The position numbers and the translations under genes were made by a program. Shown one piece after another: positions 51,577-61,439 of a stretch of 64,000 nucleotides of DNA. The stretch is from Microbacterium aurantiacum (GTDB taxonomy: Bacteria > Actinomycetota > Actinomycetes > Actinomycetales > Microbacteriaceae). The notes under the pieces were generated by a model that saw only the letters and a program-made list of their open reading frames with translations, was not told where the DNA came from and ran no database searches. Numbering within the stretch: position 1 is the stretch's first letter; every line of letters begins with the position of its first letter. The DNA is taken from NCBI RefSeq assembly GCF_021654035.1, contig NZ_JAJPDW010000001.1, positions 620,001 to 684,000 on the forward strand. Reading direction: 5' to 3'.

Positions 51577-52965
51577 ATGAATACGAGCTGCCTGATCGAG
51601 TTCCGCGAGGAAGACCTCGCCGAGCTGGACGAGGTCGCGCGCTACGCCGAGGCGATGACGCCGGCGTTGGGGGCGATGGAAGTCGGCAACGTTCGCAACC
51701 AGGCCCGTGCGGGGGCGGTCGCGGAGCGGGTGGCGCGTCGTCAGCCGGCGTCAGTACGGTCGCAGGAGATGGTCTACCGCTCCGTCGCCGCGGAACTTGC
51801 CGGGGTGACGTTCACCACCGACCGGTCGATGCAAGCGCAGATCAACCAGGCGATGGAATGGGTCGAGTGCTACCCCGCCACCTTGACCGCGTGGGAAGCA
51901 GGGCGCATCACCCGGGCGCACGCGACCGCGGTGTTGCGGTGCGGGACGGTGCTGCCCCGCGATGCGCGGGCGGAGTTCGACGCTCGGGCCGCGGAGCTGT
52001 GTGTGGGTCAAGCCGTCGGGCGTGTGAAGGACCGCCTCGACCACCTCGCGCAGGAGTTGCACCCGCGGACGCTCGCGGAGCGGCACGCGAAGGCTCGCGA
52101 GGAACGTCGGGTGAGTGTCACGCCGTTGCCGGATGGGATGTCGGAACTCGTCGCGACCCTCCCGACCCTGCTTGCGGAAGGAATCAGCGACCGCCTCAAC
52201 GAGCAGGCCTCCTCGATCATCGACGCCCGCAACACACCCGGCGACGGCGGGGCGGACGCCGACGCGGACACCGACTCGACGCCGGACTGTCGGACGCGGG
52301 ATCAGATCCGCGCGGACATCTTCTGCGACATGCTCCTCACCGCCTCACCGCTGGCCGACCCCACCATCGACGGCGACGGAAACGGCACCCTCGGGATGAT
52401 CCGCGCAAAGGTGCAGGTCGTGGTGCCGGCGTTGACGTTGCTAGGCCGGGATGATGACCCCGCGAACGACACCACCACGGCGGATCTGGTCGGATCCGCG
52501 CCGATTGACCCCGCGACCGCGCGCGCTCTCGCCGGGGCTGTTGCCTCGTGGGAGCGGATGGTCGTGCACCCCGTGTCGGGGCAGGTGCTGTTCACCGACT
52601 CGTACCGGCGCACCACCTCGATGGCGCGATTTTTGAAGGCCCGCGACCGACACTGCCGGTTCCCCGGATGCCGACGCCCCGCGATCCGCTGCGAGCTGGA
52701 CCACACCCTCGATTTCGCCCTCGGCGGCCCCACCGACATCCGAAACCTCTGCCACTTATGTCAACGGCACCATTCGATGAAGCAATTCACCTCGTGGGGT
52801 GTCCGGCAACTCGGCGGCGGAGTCCTGGAATGGACCTCACCGACGGGGAGGGTCTACATCGACCACCCACCGGCACCGCTGGTGAGATTCATGCCGTCGG
52901 GAGGTGGGGCACCACCACCTGATGGGAGCGGCGGCGCACCACCGCCCGACCCCGCCCCCTTCTGA
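51577..52965 (+). CDS. DUF222 / HNH endonuclease (13E12-repeat family)
   Basis: Protein of 462 aa. The N-terminal DUF222 domain (about 20-300) leads to an HNH domain near residues 355-395: CRFPGC zinc pair, CELDHTLDFALGG with the catalytic His, and NLCHLCQRHHSMKQ. The C-terminus is a Gly/Pro tail with two GGAPPPD repeats. These genes occur in many copies in actinobacteria and often mark mobile or variable regions. The natural target is unknown. It adjoins the metal island on its right side. Confidence 0.92.
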   Translation: MNTSCLIEFREEDLAELDEVARYAEAMTPALGAMEVGNVRNQARAGAVAERVARRQPASVRSQEMVYRSVAAELAGVTFTTDRSMQAQINQAMEWVECYPATLTAWEAGRITRAHATAVLRCGTVLPRDARAEFDARAAELCVGQAVGRVKDRLDHLAQELHPRTLAERHAKAREERRVSVTPLPDGMSELVATLPTLLAEGISDRLNEQASSIIDARNTPGDGGADADADTDSTPDCRTRDQIRADIFCDMLLTASPLADPTIDGDGNGTLGMIRAKVQVVVPALTLLGRDDDPANDTTTADLVGSAPIDPATARALAGAVASWERMVVHPVSGQVLFTDSYRRTTSMARFLKARDRHCRFPGCRRPAIRCELDHTLDFALGGPTDIRNLCHLCQRHHSMKQFTSWGVRQLGGGVLEWTSPTGRVYIDHPPAPLVRFMPSGGGAPPPDGSGGAPPPDPAPF

Positions 52966-53187
52966 CGCAGAGCTGCAGCCTCCCAAAGCTTCGCGCCGAC
53001 GACCGGACGCGTACAGGGCCGATCACGCACGTTAGACGCGCCGTCGATCGGATACATCGACACCAGCGGCGCGTGTCAGCGATCCGAACCCCGATAAGAC
53101 CCCGATAAAGACGAGCGCTGCGCCGGCGGCGACCGTCGGGCATGCTCGTCGATGAGGCCGACCGATCCCCTCCCCGGCGATCGGGTC

Positions 53188-53193
53188 TAGGTT
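53188..53193 (+). promoter_or_regulatory. -10 box of the MFS gene (leaderless)
   Basis: TAGGTT, 7 nt before the ATG at 53201. Confidence 0.5.
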
Positions 53194-53200
53194 GGACCCG

Positions 53201-54697
53201 ATGTCCCCGTCCGCCTCCACCGCCCCCTCGACCCTGTCGATTCCGCTGACAAACCCCCAGCGATGGCGGGCATTCTGGGTGTGCGTCTCCGTCGCTGCCA
53301 TCACGATCCTCGACCTGACGAAGGTCAACGTCGCCGTCCCCTCGATCGAGGCTTCCCTCGGCGCATCTCCGACGGCTCTGCAGCTGGTGGTCTCGGGTTA
53401 CGTGCTGACCTTCGGTCTGGCGCTCGTGCCGTTCGGCCGCATCGGCGACCAGTGGTCGCGTCGCGGCCTGTTCATCATCGGCCTGGCCCTCTTCACGCTC
53501 GCAAGCGCGATGTGCGCCCTCGCGCCCGATCCGACGACGCTCATGATCGGGCGACTGGTGCAGGGCATCGCCGCGGGCATCCAGATGCCGCAGGTCATCG
53601 GAACGATCCAGCAGCTGTTTCAGGGAAAAGAGCGCGGACGCGCGTTCGGCCTCTTCGGCGCGACGATCGGCATCTCCACGGCGTTCGGCCCGACGCTCGG
53701 GGGGCTCCTGATCGCCCTCGGCGGCCCCGAAGACGGCTGGCGCTGGATCTTCTGGATGAACGTGCCGCTGTGCCTCGCCGCGATCGGACTGGCGATCTGG
53801 GTGCTTCCCAGCGTCCGCAAACGCGACGGCACGCGCATCGAGCTCGACCCGGTCGGCGTCTTCCTCTTCGCCATCGTCGTCATCTCGCTGATGTGGCCGT
53901 TCCTCTTCACGACCGGCTCGCCCGACGACAACCCGGCGCGATGGTGGGCACTCGCGCTCTTCGCCGTCTTCGGGGTGCTCTTCTTCCTGTGGGAGCGCCG
54001 GTACGCCGCAAGCGGTCGCGCGCCGCTCGTGCCCTTCGGGCTCTTCCGCATCGCGTCCTATCGCAACGGCACCCTCATTGCCGCGTCGTACTTCACCGCC
54101 GCGCCGGCGTTGTTCCTCCTCACCACCCTGTTCCTCCAGCTCGGCCTCGGCCTCGAACCCGTCTTCGCCGGCATGGTCGGCATCGGATTCGCCGTCATCA
54201 GCGCGGTCGGATCCTGGGTCGGCGGCAACCTCGTGAACCGTTTCGGACGCCCCCTGGTGGTCATCGGCCTGGCGATCATCCTGGTCGCGGTGATCGCACT
54301 CGCCGTCGTGGCGTTCTTCCTGCCGCCCGAAATCGCGCCGTACGCGATGGCCGGAGTCATGGCCGTCGGCGGCCTCGGAGGCGGCCTCGTCATCGCCCCC
54401 AACCAGACCCTCGCCCTCGCCGACATCCCGGTGCGCGACGGTGGACTCGCCGGGTCCGTCGGCCAGCTCGGCCAGCGCATCGGCGCGGCCGTCGGAACCG
54501 CGGTCGGGCTCTCGCTCTTCTACTCGACGATCTACCGCGAGGTCGGCAACGGCACCCCGACGCTGTCGACCTATCACGACGCCTACGCGTTCGGCATGGG
54601 TGCCGTGGTGTTCTTCCTCCTGATCGCGCTCGTTCTCGGGATCCTCGACATCTTCTCGCGCCGCCGCGAGCCGGATGCCGAGCCCGCCGACGCCTGA
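53201..54697 (+). CDS. MFS drug-efflux transporter, DHA2/EmrB type
   Basis: Multidrug exporter of 498 aa with about 14 hydrophobic segments. ILDLTKVNVAVPSIEASLG (motif D1 of DHA2), GRIGDQWSRRGLFIIG (motif A), GRLVQGIAAGIQMPQ and the motif C segment ATIGISTAFGPTLGGLL are present. The substrate is unknown. The start MSPSASTAP follows a leaderless promoter. No regulator gene stands beside it. Confidence 0.92.
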   Translation: MSPSASTAPSTLSIPLTNPQRWRAFWVCVSVAAITILDLTKVNVAVPSIEASLGASPTALQLVVSGYVLTFGLALVPFGRIGDQWSRRGLFIIGLALFTLASAMCALAPDPTTLMIGRLVQGIAAGIQMPQVIGTIQQLFQGKERGRAFGLFGATIGISTAFGPTLGGLLIALGGPEDGWRWIFWMNVPLCLAAIGLAIWVLPSVRKRDGTRIELDPVGVFLFAIVVISLMWPFLFTTGSPDDNPARWWALALFAVFGVLFFLWERRYAASGRAPLVPFGLFRIASYRNGTLIAASYFTAAPALFLLTTLFLQLGLGLEPVFAGMVGIGFAVISAVGSWVGGNLVNRFGRPLVVIGLAIILVAVIALAVVAFFLPPEIAPYAMAGVMAVGGLGGGLVIAPNQTLALADIPVRDGGLAGSVGQLGQRIGAAVGTAVGLSLFYSTIYREVGNGTPTLSTYHDAYAFGMGAVVFFLLIALVLGILDIFSRRREPDAEPADA

Positions 54698-54735
54698 TCG
54701 CGGCCTGCCGGACGGATGATGTCGGAGGGCGCGTC

Positions 54736-54741
54736 TACCGT
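54736..54741 (+). promoter_or_regulatory. -10 box of sbcD (leaderless)
   Basis: TACCGT, 6 nt before the ATG at 54748. Confidence 0.55.
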
Positions 54742-54747
54742 GGAAGC

Positions 54748-55902
54748 ATGCGCATCCTGCACACCTCCGACTGGCACATCGGGCGCTCGTTCCACGGGCA
54801 CTCGACGCTGGAGGCGCTGCGCGGGGTGCTCGAGCGTCTCGTCGCGCAGGTGCGCGAGAACGACGTCGACCTCGTGCTGGTCGCCGGTGACGTCTTCGAC
54901 TCCGCCGCGCCGTCCGCGGCCTGCTACCCGGTCCTGAGCGACACCCTCCTCGCCCTCCGCGAGACGGGCGCGACGGTCGTCGTCACGAGCGGCAATCACG
55001 ACTCCGCGGCGCGGCTCGGCTTCCAGTCGGCACTGTTGCGCGACGGCATCCTCGTCCTCACCGACCCGGCCGCGGTCGGCACCCCGGTCACGATCGACGA
55101 CGCGGCCGGACCCGTGCATGTTTACGGCATCCCGTACCTCGAGCCGGCGCTGGTGCGTCACGTGTGGCCCGGGGTGCCGATGCGCTCCCAGCACGACGCG
55201 CTTACCCACGCGATGTCACTGATCCGCGCCGACCACACCGCGCGCGGCGGCCGCGCGGTCGTGATGTCGCACTGTTTCGCCGCCGGCGTCGAGGCGACCC
55301 CCGGAGTCGAGCGCGAGATCCGCCAGGGCAGCCTCGACGTGGTGCCGGTGTCGGTCTTCGACGACCTCGACTACGTCGCCCTCGGTCACATCCACGGCCG
55401 CCAGACGCTTGCCGAGCGCGTGCGGTACGCGGGTGCGCCGCTCCACTACAGCTTCGGCGAGCAGGACAAGCCGCGCGGCTCCTGGCTCGTCGACCTCGAC
55501 GAGAACGGGTTCGAGAAGGCGGAGTGGCTCGAGCTGCCGGTCCCTCGCCGCCTCGTGACGGTGCGCGGGGCCCTTGATGACCTCCTCACCGATGAGCGGT
55601 TCGCGGATGCCGAAGACGCGTGGGTCTGCGCGCAGTACACCGACACCACTCCTCAGATCGACCCGATGCGGCGTCTGCAGCAGCGCTTCCCCCACTGCGC
55701 GACGGTCATGCACACTCCCGACGCCCCGCGGGTCAGCGACGAGCGCTCCTACGCCCAGCGCGTCCGTCATGCCCGGTCGGATGCCGAGCTCATCGACGCT
55801 TTTCTGGTTCACGTCCGCGAGGGCGAGGGGGCCGACGAGCGCGAGCGGGAGCTCATCCGCGACGTCCTCGACGACCACGCCCTGTCCGAGGCTCGCTCGT
55901 GA
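54748..55902 (+). CDS. sbcD: Exonuclease SbcCD subunit D
   Basis: Mre11-type nuclease of 384 aa. Metal-binding phosphoesterase motifs are clear: TSDWHIGRSFHG, AGDVFDSAAPS, SGNHDSAARL, VMSHCFA and LGHIHGRQ. With SbcC it opens hairpins and cuts double-strand ends during repair. Its TGA overlaps the sbcC GTG by 4 nt. Confidence 0.96.
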   Translation: MRILHTSDWHIGRSFHGHSTLEALRGVLERLVAQVRENDVDLVLVAGDVFDSAAPSAACYPVLSDTLLALRETGATVVVTSGNHDSAARLGFQSALLRDGILVLTDPAAVGTPVTIDDAAGPVHVYGIPYLEPALVRHVWPGVPMRSQHDALTHAMSLIRADHTARGGRAVVMSHCFAAGVEATPGVEREIRQGSLDVVPVSVFDDLDYVALGHIHGRQTLAERVRYAGAPLHYSFGEQDKPRGSWLVDLDENGFEKAEWLELPVPRRLVTVRGALDDLLTDERFADAEDAWVCAQYTDTTPQIDPMRRLQQRFPHCATVMHTPDAPRVSDERSYAQRVRHARSDAELIDAFLVHVREGEGADERERELIRDVLDDHALSEARS

Positions 55903-58900
55903 AGCTGCATCGGCTCGAGCTGACCGGCTTCGGTCCGTTCCGCAACACCCAGATCGTCGACTTCGACGCCTTCGAGACCGACGGGATCTTCCTCATCGCC
56001 GGTCGCACCGGCGCGGGCAAGTCGAGCGTGCTCGACGGTGTGTGTTTCGGGCTCTACGGCGGTGTCCCGCGGTACGAGGGTTCCGAGCGGCGGTTGCGGA
56101 GCGACCACTGCGACCCCGCCGACCCCACTCGGGTGGTCGTGGAGTTCACCGCCGGTGACACCCGCTGGCGCGTGACCCGCTCTCCGGAGTACGACCGGCC
56201 CAAGCAGCGTGGCACCGGGATGACCACGGAACCCCACCGCGCCCAGCTCGACGAGTGGATCGACGGCGAGTGGGTCGGTCGCGCCGCACGTCCGGTCGAC
56301 GTCGCGCGCGATCTCGACGAGATCCTCGGCCTCAACCAGCAGCAGTTCCTCCAGGTCATCCTCCTCGCGCAGAACCGCTTCGCGGAGTTCCTCCTCGCCA
56401 AGAACGACGACCGCCAGCGCCTCCTGCGTCGCCTGTTCGGCACGCGCACCTACGAGGGCTACCAGACCGCGCTCGACGAACGGCGTCGTGCCGCCGAGGC
56501 ACACGTCACGACCGCCGGCGAGGGTGTGCAGATGCTCCTCGCCGAAGCCGAGGCCATGCTCGCGGCCGACGGACTCGAAGGAATCGATGCGGAGGCGACC
56601 GACCCCGGGGCGGCAGCCGTCGACGCGGAAGCGGGAACGTCGCTCGAGGATCGCATCGCCGCGGTCGCCCGCGGAGTCCAGCGCGCCGCCTACCGGGCCG
56701 ACAGCCTCCGGCGCGAGAGCGACGAGGCCGAGGCGACCCATCGGGCCGCCGACCGCGCCCACACCGACCTCGTCGCCCTGCGCGACGCGCAGACCGAACG
56801 CGCCCGCGCGCGTGACGCGCTCGCCGCGCGCGAAGCGGAGCAGCCCGCCATCGACGCCGACCGCAGCATCCTCGACGCCGCGCGCGAAGCGGAAGAACTC
56901 CGACCGGTGCTCGAGGCGGAGGCGGCCGCGGAGATCGCGCTGTCGAGCGCGCTGGCGATGGAAGAGCGCGCCCTCGCGCAGTGGCAGACCGTCGTCGTCG
57001 CGATCGAGGCCGACCACCCGCACGAGCCGGACGCCGACGACCTCACCGCGATCATCGACGCCGCCGCAGCGACGGCCGCTGTCGCCGAAGCCGCCCGCGA
57101 TGCCGAGCGCGACCTCGAGCGGTGGCGGGGCGAACTCGAGGGCACCCAGGCGCGCATCGCGGCGTCCGAGGCCGCGCAGGCCGACCTCGAGGCGCAGGCT
57201 GCGGCCCTGCCGCTCGAACTCGCCGCCCTCGATCACGACCTGGCGGTCGCTCGCGACGCCGCCGGAGGACGAGACGCCGTCCACCGGCGGGTGACCGACC
57301 TCGAGTCGCGCCGTACCGCCGCGCAGGAGGTCATCCGCGAGGAGGCGGTGCTCCGTGAGGCCGAAGCGCTGTACCTCGCGCGCACGGCGGAGCACGACCG
57401 CGCGCGCACCGAGGTCACCGACCTGCTGCGCCGTCGACTTGCCGGCTACGCGGGGGAGCTCGCCGCCGCGCTCGCCCCCGGGGAGCCCTGCGACGTGTGC
57501 GGCTCGACCGAACACCCCGCGCCCGCGCGTCACGACGACGAGCCGGTCACCGACGACGAGATGAACGCGGCCGAGCGCGTGCGGGATGCCGCGGCGACCG
57601 CCGAACAGGAGGCGGCGCGACGCGCGACCGAGGCTCGAGACCGCGTGGCCGCAGTGCGCGAGCGTTCCGGCGGCGAGTCCGAGGCGGCCCTGACGGCGGC
57701 GCTCACCGAGGCTCGCGCCATCGCAGCGGACGCGGACGCCGCCGCCGCCCGTCGCGACGAACTCGTCTTCCGACGCTCCCGGTTGGCCGAGACCGCGACC
57801 GAGGTCGCCGCGGAGCGCGACCAGGTGCGACTGCGGCTGTCGGCGGAACGAGAGCGGGCGGCATCCCTCCGCGCGGAGATCGGTGCGGCCGAGCAGACCG
57901 TCGACCGTGCCCGCGGCGACTACGCGACCGTCGCCGCCTGCCAGGAGGCCGCCGAGACGCGGCGTGCGGCGGCTGAGGCGCTCCGGCGTGCGCGCGATGA
58001 GAGCGCCCGTGCGTGCACGGCGCGGGACCAAGCGGCGGCGCTCACGGCCGCGGCCCTGGAACCGACACGTTTCGTCGACGCGATCGACGCGGCTGCCGCT
58101 CTTCGCGACCGTGCAGCGCGTGCGCACCTCGAGTCCCGAATCACCGACCACGAGGTGGCTCTCCGGGCCGAGCGCGACCGCGTCCGCGAGTGGGAACTGA
58201 AGCTCGCCGGCGTCGCCGACGAGCCGGCCGACGTCGACGCAGCCGCGGCCACGGCCGCCGCCGCGCGAGACGCGTGGAGCGCGGCGCTGGATGCCGCCGC
58301 CCGAGCCGCGCAGCGCGCCGCGCATCTTCGCGAACTCGCTGAACGCGCTGAGGATGCGCAGCGGAAGATCGGCGACCTCGCGGCCGAAGCCGCCGCCGTC
58401 ACGCGCCTCGCCCACACCGTCGCGGGGCGCGCGCCGAACACGCACCGGATGACGCTGGAGTCCTTCGTCCTCGCCGCCGAGCTCGAAGAGATCGTCGCCG
58501 CAGCCAACCTCCGCCTCGACGAGATGTCCGCAGGCCGGTATCGCCTCCAGCACAGCGACGCCCTGGCGGCGCGGGGCGCGGCATCCGGTCTCGGGCTGCA
58601 GATCCTGGACGCGCACACGGGGCGGCCGCGGCCGGCATCCTCGCTGTCGGGCGGCGAGACGTTCCTCGCGTCCCTCGCGCTCGCCCTCGGGCTCGCCGAG
58701 GTCGTCACCGCCCGCGCCGGCGGTGTCCGGCTCGACACCCTCTTCATCGACGAAGGCTTCGGATCACTCGACGACGAGACCCTCGACCTCGCGATGCGCA
58801 CCCTCGACGAGCTCCGCCAGGGCGGCCGCACCGTCGGGCTCATCAGCCACGTCGCCGCGATGAAGGAGCAGATCCCCGCGCAGCTGATGGTCGAAGCCTC

Positions 58901-58955
58901 GGCGCAGGGCCCGAGCGTCATCCGCCAGGATGTCGCGATTCCCGCCCCCGGCTAA
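55899..58955 (+). CDS. sbcC: Exonuclease SbcCD subunit C
   Basis: SMC-like ATPase of 1018 aa. Walker A is AGRTGAGKSSVLDG (about residue 36), followed by NQQQFLQVILLAQNRFAEFL. Two long Ala/Glu/Arg coiled coils flank a zinc hook CDVCGSTEHP (about 530). Near 917 comes the signature SLSGGETFLASLALALG, then Walker B LDTLFIDEGFGSLDDET. The GTG start overlaps sbcD (GTGA). Its TAA stop forms part of the next gene's -10 box. Confidence 0.96.
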   Translation: MKLHRLELTGFGPFRNTQIVDFDAFETDGIFLIAGRTGAGKSSVLDGVCFGLYGGVPRYEGSERRLRSDHCDPADPTRVVVEFTAGDTRWRVTRSPEYDRPKQRGTGMTTEPHRAQLDEWIDGEWVGRAARPVDVARDLDEILGLNQQQFLQVILLAQNRFAEFLLAKNDDRQRLLRRLFGTRTYEGYQTALDERRRAAEAHVTTAGEGVQMLLAEAEAMLAADGLEGIDAEATDPGAAAVDAEAGTSLEDRIAAVARGVQRAAYRADSLRRESDEAEATHRAADRAHTDLVALRDAQTERARARDALAAREAEQPAIDADRSILDAAREAEELRPVLEAEAAAEIALSSALAMEERALAQWQTVVVAIEADHPHEPDADDLTAIIDAAAATAAVAEAARDAERDLERWRGELEGTQARIAASEAAQADLEAQAAALPLELAALDHDLAVARDAAGGRDAVHRRVTDLESRRTAAQEVIREEAVLREAEALYLARTAEHDRARTEVTDLLRRRLAGYAGELAAALAPGEPCDVCGSTEHPAPARHDDEPVTDDEMNAAERVRDAAATAEQEAARRATEARDRVAAVRERSGGESEAALTAALTEARAIAADADAAAARRDELVFRRSRLAETATEVAAERDQVRLRLSAERERAASLRAEIGAAEQTVDRARGDYATVAACQEAAETRRAAAEALRRARDESARACTARDQAAALTAAALEPTRFVDAIDAAAALRDRAARAHLESRITDHEVALRAERDRVREWELKLAGVADEPADVDAAAATAAAARDAWSAALDAAARAAQRAAHLRELAERAEDAQRKIGDLAAEAAAVTRLAHTVAGRAPNTHRMTLESFVLAAELEEIVAAANLRLDEMSAGRYRLQHSDALAARGAASGLGLQILDAHTGRPRPASSLSGGETFLASLALALGLAEVVTARAGGVRLDTLFIDEGFGSLDDETLDLAMRTLDELRQGGRTVGLISHVAAMKEQIPAQLMVEASAQGPSVIRQDVAIPAPG

Positions 58956-58958
58956 GCT
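58953..58958 (+). promoter_or_regulatory. -10 box of the 58966 gene made from the sbcC stop codon
   Basis: TAAGCT begins with the sbcC TAA and stands 7 nt before the ATG at 58966. Confidence 0.5.
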
Positions 58959-58965
58959 CGAACGC

Positions 58966-59142
58966 ATGAACAAGAGCACGCTGTGGACGATCCTCGGGGT
59001 CATCGTGGCCGTCATCATCGCCTGGGTGCTCGTGGACGTGCTCTTCTCGGTGCTGTGGTTCATCGGCAAGCTCGTGATCGTCGCCATCGTCGCGGCGATC
59101 GTCTTTTTCGTCATCCGCGGGGTCTTCTCCCGTCGCGAGTGA
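58966..59142 (+). CDS. Small membrane protein (58 aa)
   Basis: Almost entirely hydrophobic: two helices (LWTILGVIVAVIIAWVLVDV and LVIVAIVAAIVFFVIRGV) with a short loop and a basic tail FSRRE. Small proteins of this type are common next to sbcC in related genomes by impression, but no function is known. It converges on the response-regulator gene with a 3-bp gap. Confidence 0.75.
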   Translation: MNKSTLWTILGVIVAVIIAWVLVDVLFSVLWFIGKLVIVAIVAAIVFFVIRGVFSRRE

Positions 59143-59145
59143 CCT

Positions 59146-59802
59146 TCAGGTCATGCGGTAGCCGACGCCGCGCACCGTCTCGATGGCGTCGCTGCCGAGC
59201 TTCTGGCGGAGATATCCGACGTACACGTCGGCGACGTTCGAGCCCGGGTCGAAGTCGTAGCCCCACACGCGACTGAGCAGCTGCTCGCGGCTGAGCACCT
59301 GACCGGCATGCCGTACGAACTCCTCCGCGAGGGCGAACTCGCGCGCCGACAACTCCACCGACTGCCCCGCCACATGTGCGCGGCGGGTGCGGATGTCGAG
59401 AGCGATGTCGCCGTGAACGAGCTCGTCCTTCGGCGCAGCGTCATCGCGCCGCATTCGCAGGCGGATCCGAGCGACCAGCTCGTCGAAACGGAAGGGCTTG
59501 CCGAGGTAGTCGTCCGCGCCGCCCTCGAGACCCGCAACGGTGTCCTCGAGCTCGACGCGGGCGGTCAGCATGATCACCGGCATCCGTGATCCCGACCCGC
59601 GGAGGTGCTCCAGTACGGCGAAGCCGTCCATGCCGGGGAGATTCACGTCGAGGACGAGGAGGTCGAACTCTCCCGTCAGGGCCAGGTCGAGCGCGTCCGT
59701 CCCGGTCGCTGCGACGCGGGTGGCGAAGCCGGCGGAGCGCAGGCCCTTGTCGATGAAGCCCGAGATCCGGGCCTCGTCTTCGGCGATGAGGATCGATGCC
59801 AT
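59146..59802 (-). CDS. OmpR-family response regulator
   Basis: Two-domain regulator of 218 aa. The receiver has acidic pair AEDEAR, phosphoacceptor Asp in LLVLDVNLPGMDG (about residue 52) and Lys in LGKPFRF. The winged helix has LSAREFALAEEFV, VLSREQLLSRVWGY and ETVRGVGYRM. It lies 10 bp after the kinase gene on the same strand, so the two form one system. Confidence 0.95.
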   Translation of the reverse strand: MASILIAEDEARISGFIDKGLRSAGFATRVAATGTDALDLALTGEFDLLVLDVNLPGMDGFAVLEHLRGSGSRMPVIMLTARVELEDTVAGLEGGADDYLGKPFRFDELVARIRLRMRRDDAAPKDELVHGDIALDIRTRRAHVAGQSVELSAREFALAEEFVRHAGQVLSREQLLSRVWGYDFDPGSNVADVYVGYLRQKLGSDAIETVRGVGYRMT

Positions 59803-59812
59803 GGGTGCTCTT

Positions 59813-61348
59813 TCAGGGCGCCGCGGGGGCGGCGGTGGGGGCGGGCGAGGATGAAGGTGGCGCTGACGCCGGCGGCGACGGCAGATCGGGTCGAGGTGGG
59901 ATGACGAGGCCCTCCGGCACGCGGAGACGGCTCGTAGACAGGGGAATCGACAGCGTGAACACCGCACCGCCCCCGAGCGCATCGGTCACCCGAGCAGTAC
60001 CGCCGTGGGCACGCGCGATGACCTGGACGATGTTCAGTCCGAGACCGCTGCCCGCGGCATCCGAGTCGGACCCGCGGTGGAAGCGGTCGAACACGCGCTC
60101 CTTCTCGTCGTCGGTGACACCCGGACCGAAATCGCGCACCGACAGCTCCCAGCGGTCTCCGGCGACGGCGCTGGAGATCACCAGACGCCCGCCGCCGTGG
60201 GTGACGGCGTTCTGTGCGAGCTGCAGCGCCGCCTGGGTGACGCGGGCGGGATCGAGCGCGGTGACGACCTCCGCGATCGGCCCGGTCTCGACGTCGGCGC
60301 CGGTGATCCCCTCGCTCTTGCGGATGATCTGGCGCACGAGATCGGCGGCGTCCACCTCCTCGGGCTTCACGGGGGCGGGGCCGTGAAGGGCCGCGGCGGC
60401 CGCCAGGTCCTGCACCAGTCGTGCCATGCGCTCGAGCTCGTCGACGACGAGATTCCGGGTCTCGCGCACGTCGCGCGGGTCGTCGGGGTCGAGCACCTCG
60501 AGGTTGCCGCGGACGATCGTCAGCGGGGTCTTCAATTCGTGGCCGACGTCGCTGAGGAGACGTCGCTGCGACTCGAGGGCGTCGTCGATGCGGTCGAGCA
60601 TGTCGTTCATCGTCGCGGCGAGGCCGGAGACATCGTCGCGGCCCTGGATCGGGATGCGTTCGGTCACCGACTGCCCCGACACCCGCTCGGCGGTGTCGCG
60701 CATCTGGCGGATGGGGCGGAGGAGGCGCGTGGTCACGAGCGCGGCGGCCCCGGCGATGACGGCGATGGTGATGGCCGACGCGATCACCCAGACCTGTGCC
60801 GACTGGTCGAGCTCGGCGAGCTCGGCGTTCAGGTCATAGGCGAGGACGAATGTTCCGTCGTCTCCGTCGCCGACGGAGATCGGCGTCGCGAGGTACCGCC
60901 ACACGACGCCGTTCTCGGCGTAGGTGCCGATGACGGGGTCTCCGCCCGCCGTCGCATCCTCCACGTGCAGGATGAAGCCCGGCTGCGTGAGCAGATCGAC
61001 GTCGAGTGCCACCCCCGGAACGAGCCGCGGCGCGCCGTTGAGCAGTCCGACGGTGCCGGTGTTGTCATCAGGCGCGGTCCGCTGCACGACGGCGGCGAGC
61101 GCCTCAGACGTCGACGTCCAGGTACCCGCGCGGGGGTCGCCCTGCTCGACGAGGAACCGCGCCGTGTCGAGGCCGCCCTGAAGGAGGGCGTCGACTTGCT
61201 GCAGGGTGCGCGAGCGCTCCTGCAGGAACACCGCGAACCCGACGGCGATCATCCCGAGGGCGGCGACGATCGTGATGACGGCGATGAGGCGCGTGCGCAC
61301 GGAGAACGCCGGTAGGCCCCGGCGGCGTGCGGTCTTGGTGCGCGTCAC
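59813..61348 (-). CDS. Sensor histidine kinase
   Basis: Membrane kinase of 511 aa. A first helix (LIAVITIVAALGMIAVGFAV) and second helix (VWVIASAITIAVIAGAAAL) bracket an extracytoplasmic sensor of about 150 residues. HAMP follows (RPIRQMRDTAERV), then HisKA with phospho-His in LLSDVGHELKTPL, N-box AQNAVTHG, DFGPGV and GSGLGLNIV. The C-terminal 40 residues are a Pro/Ala/Ser tail. The GTG start VTRTKTAR fits a leaderless -10 (CATACT). The signal is unknown. Confidence 0.94.
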   Translation of the reverse strand: MTRTKTARRRGLPAFSVRTRLIAVITIVAALGMIAVGFAVFLQERSRTLQQVDALLQGGLDTARFLVEQGDPRAGTWTSTSEALAAVVQRTAPDDNTGTVGLLNGAPRLVPGVALDVDLLTQPGFILHVEDATAGGDPVIGTYAENGVVWRYLATPISVGDGDDGTFVLAYDLNAELAELDQSAQVWVIASAITIAVIAGAAALVTTRLLRPIRQMRDTAERVSGQSVTERIPIQGRDDVSGLAATMNDMLDRIDDALESQRRLLSDVGHELKTPLTIVRGNLEVLDPDDPRDVRETRNLVVDELERMARLVQDLAAAAALHGPAPVKPEEVDAADLVRQIIRKSEGITGADVETGPIAEVVTALDPARVTQAALQLAQNAVTHGGGRLVISSAVAGDRWELSVRDFGPGVTDDEKERVFDRFHRGSDSDAAGSGLGLNIVQVIARAHGGTARVTDALGGGAVFTLSIPLSTSRLRVPEGLVIPPRPDLPSPPASAPPSSSPAPTAAPAAP

Positions 61349-61355
61349 GCGTTTC

Positions 61356-61361
61356 AGTATG
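61356..61361 (-). promoter_or_regulatory. -10 box of the kinase/regulator operon (leaderless)
   Basis: CATACT on the minus strand, 7 nt before the GTG at 61348. Confidence 0.45.
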
Positions 61362-61439
61362 AAGCCGCCCGCCCGCCCGCCGCGCAAGCCTAAGAGAGGT
61401 CTCATCCCATCGCGCCGCCGCGCGTGCTGGAATCGAGGG

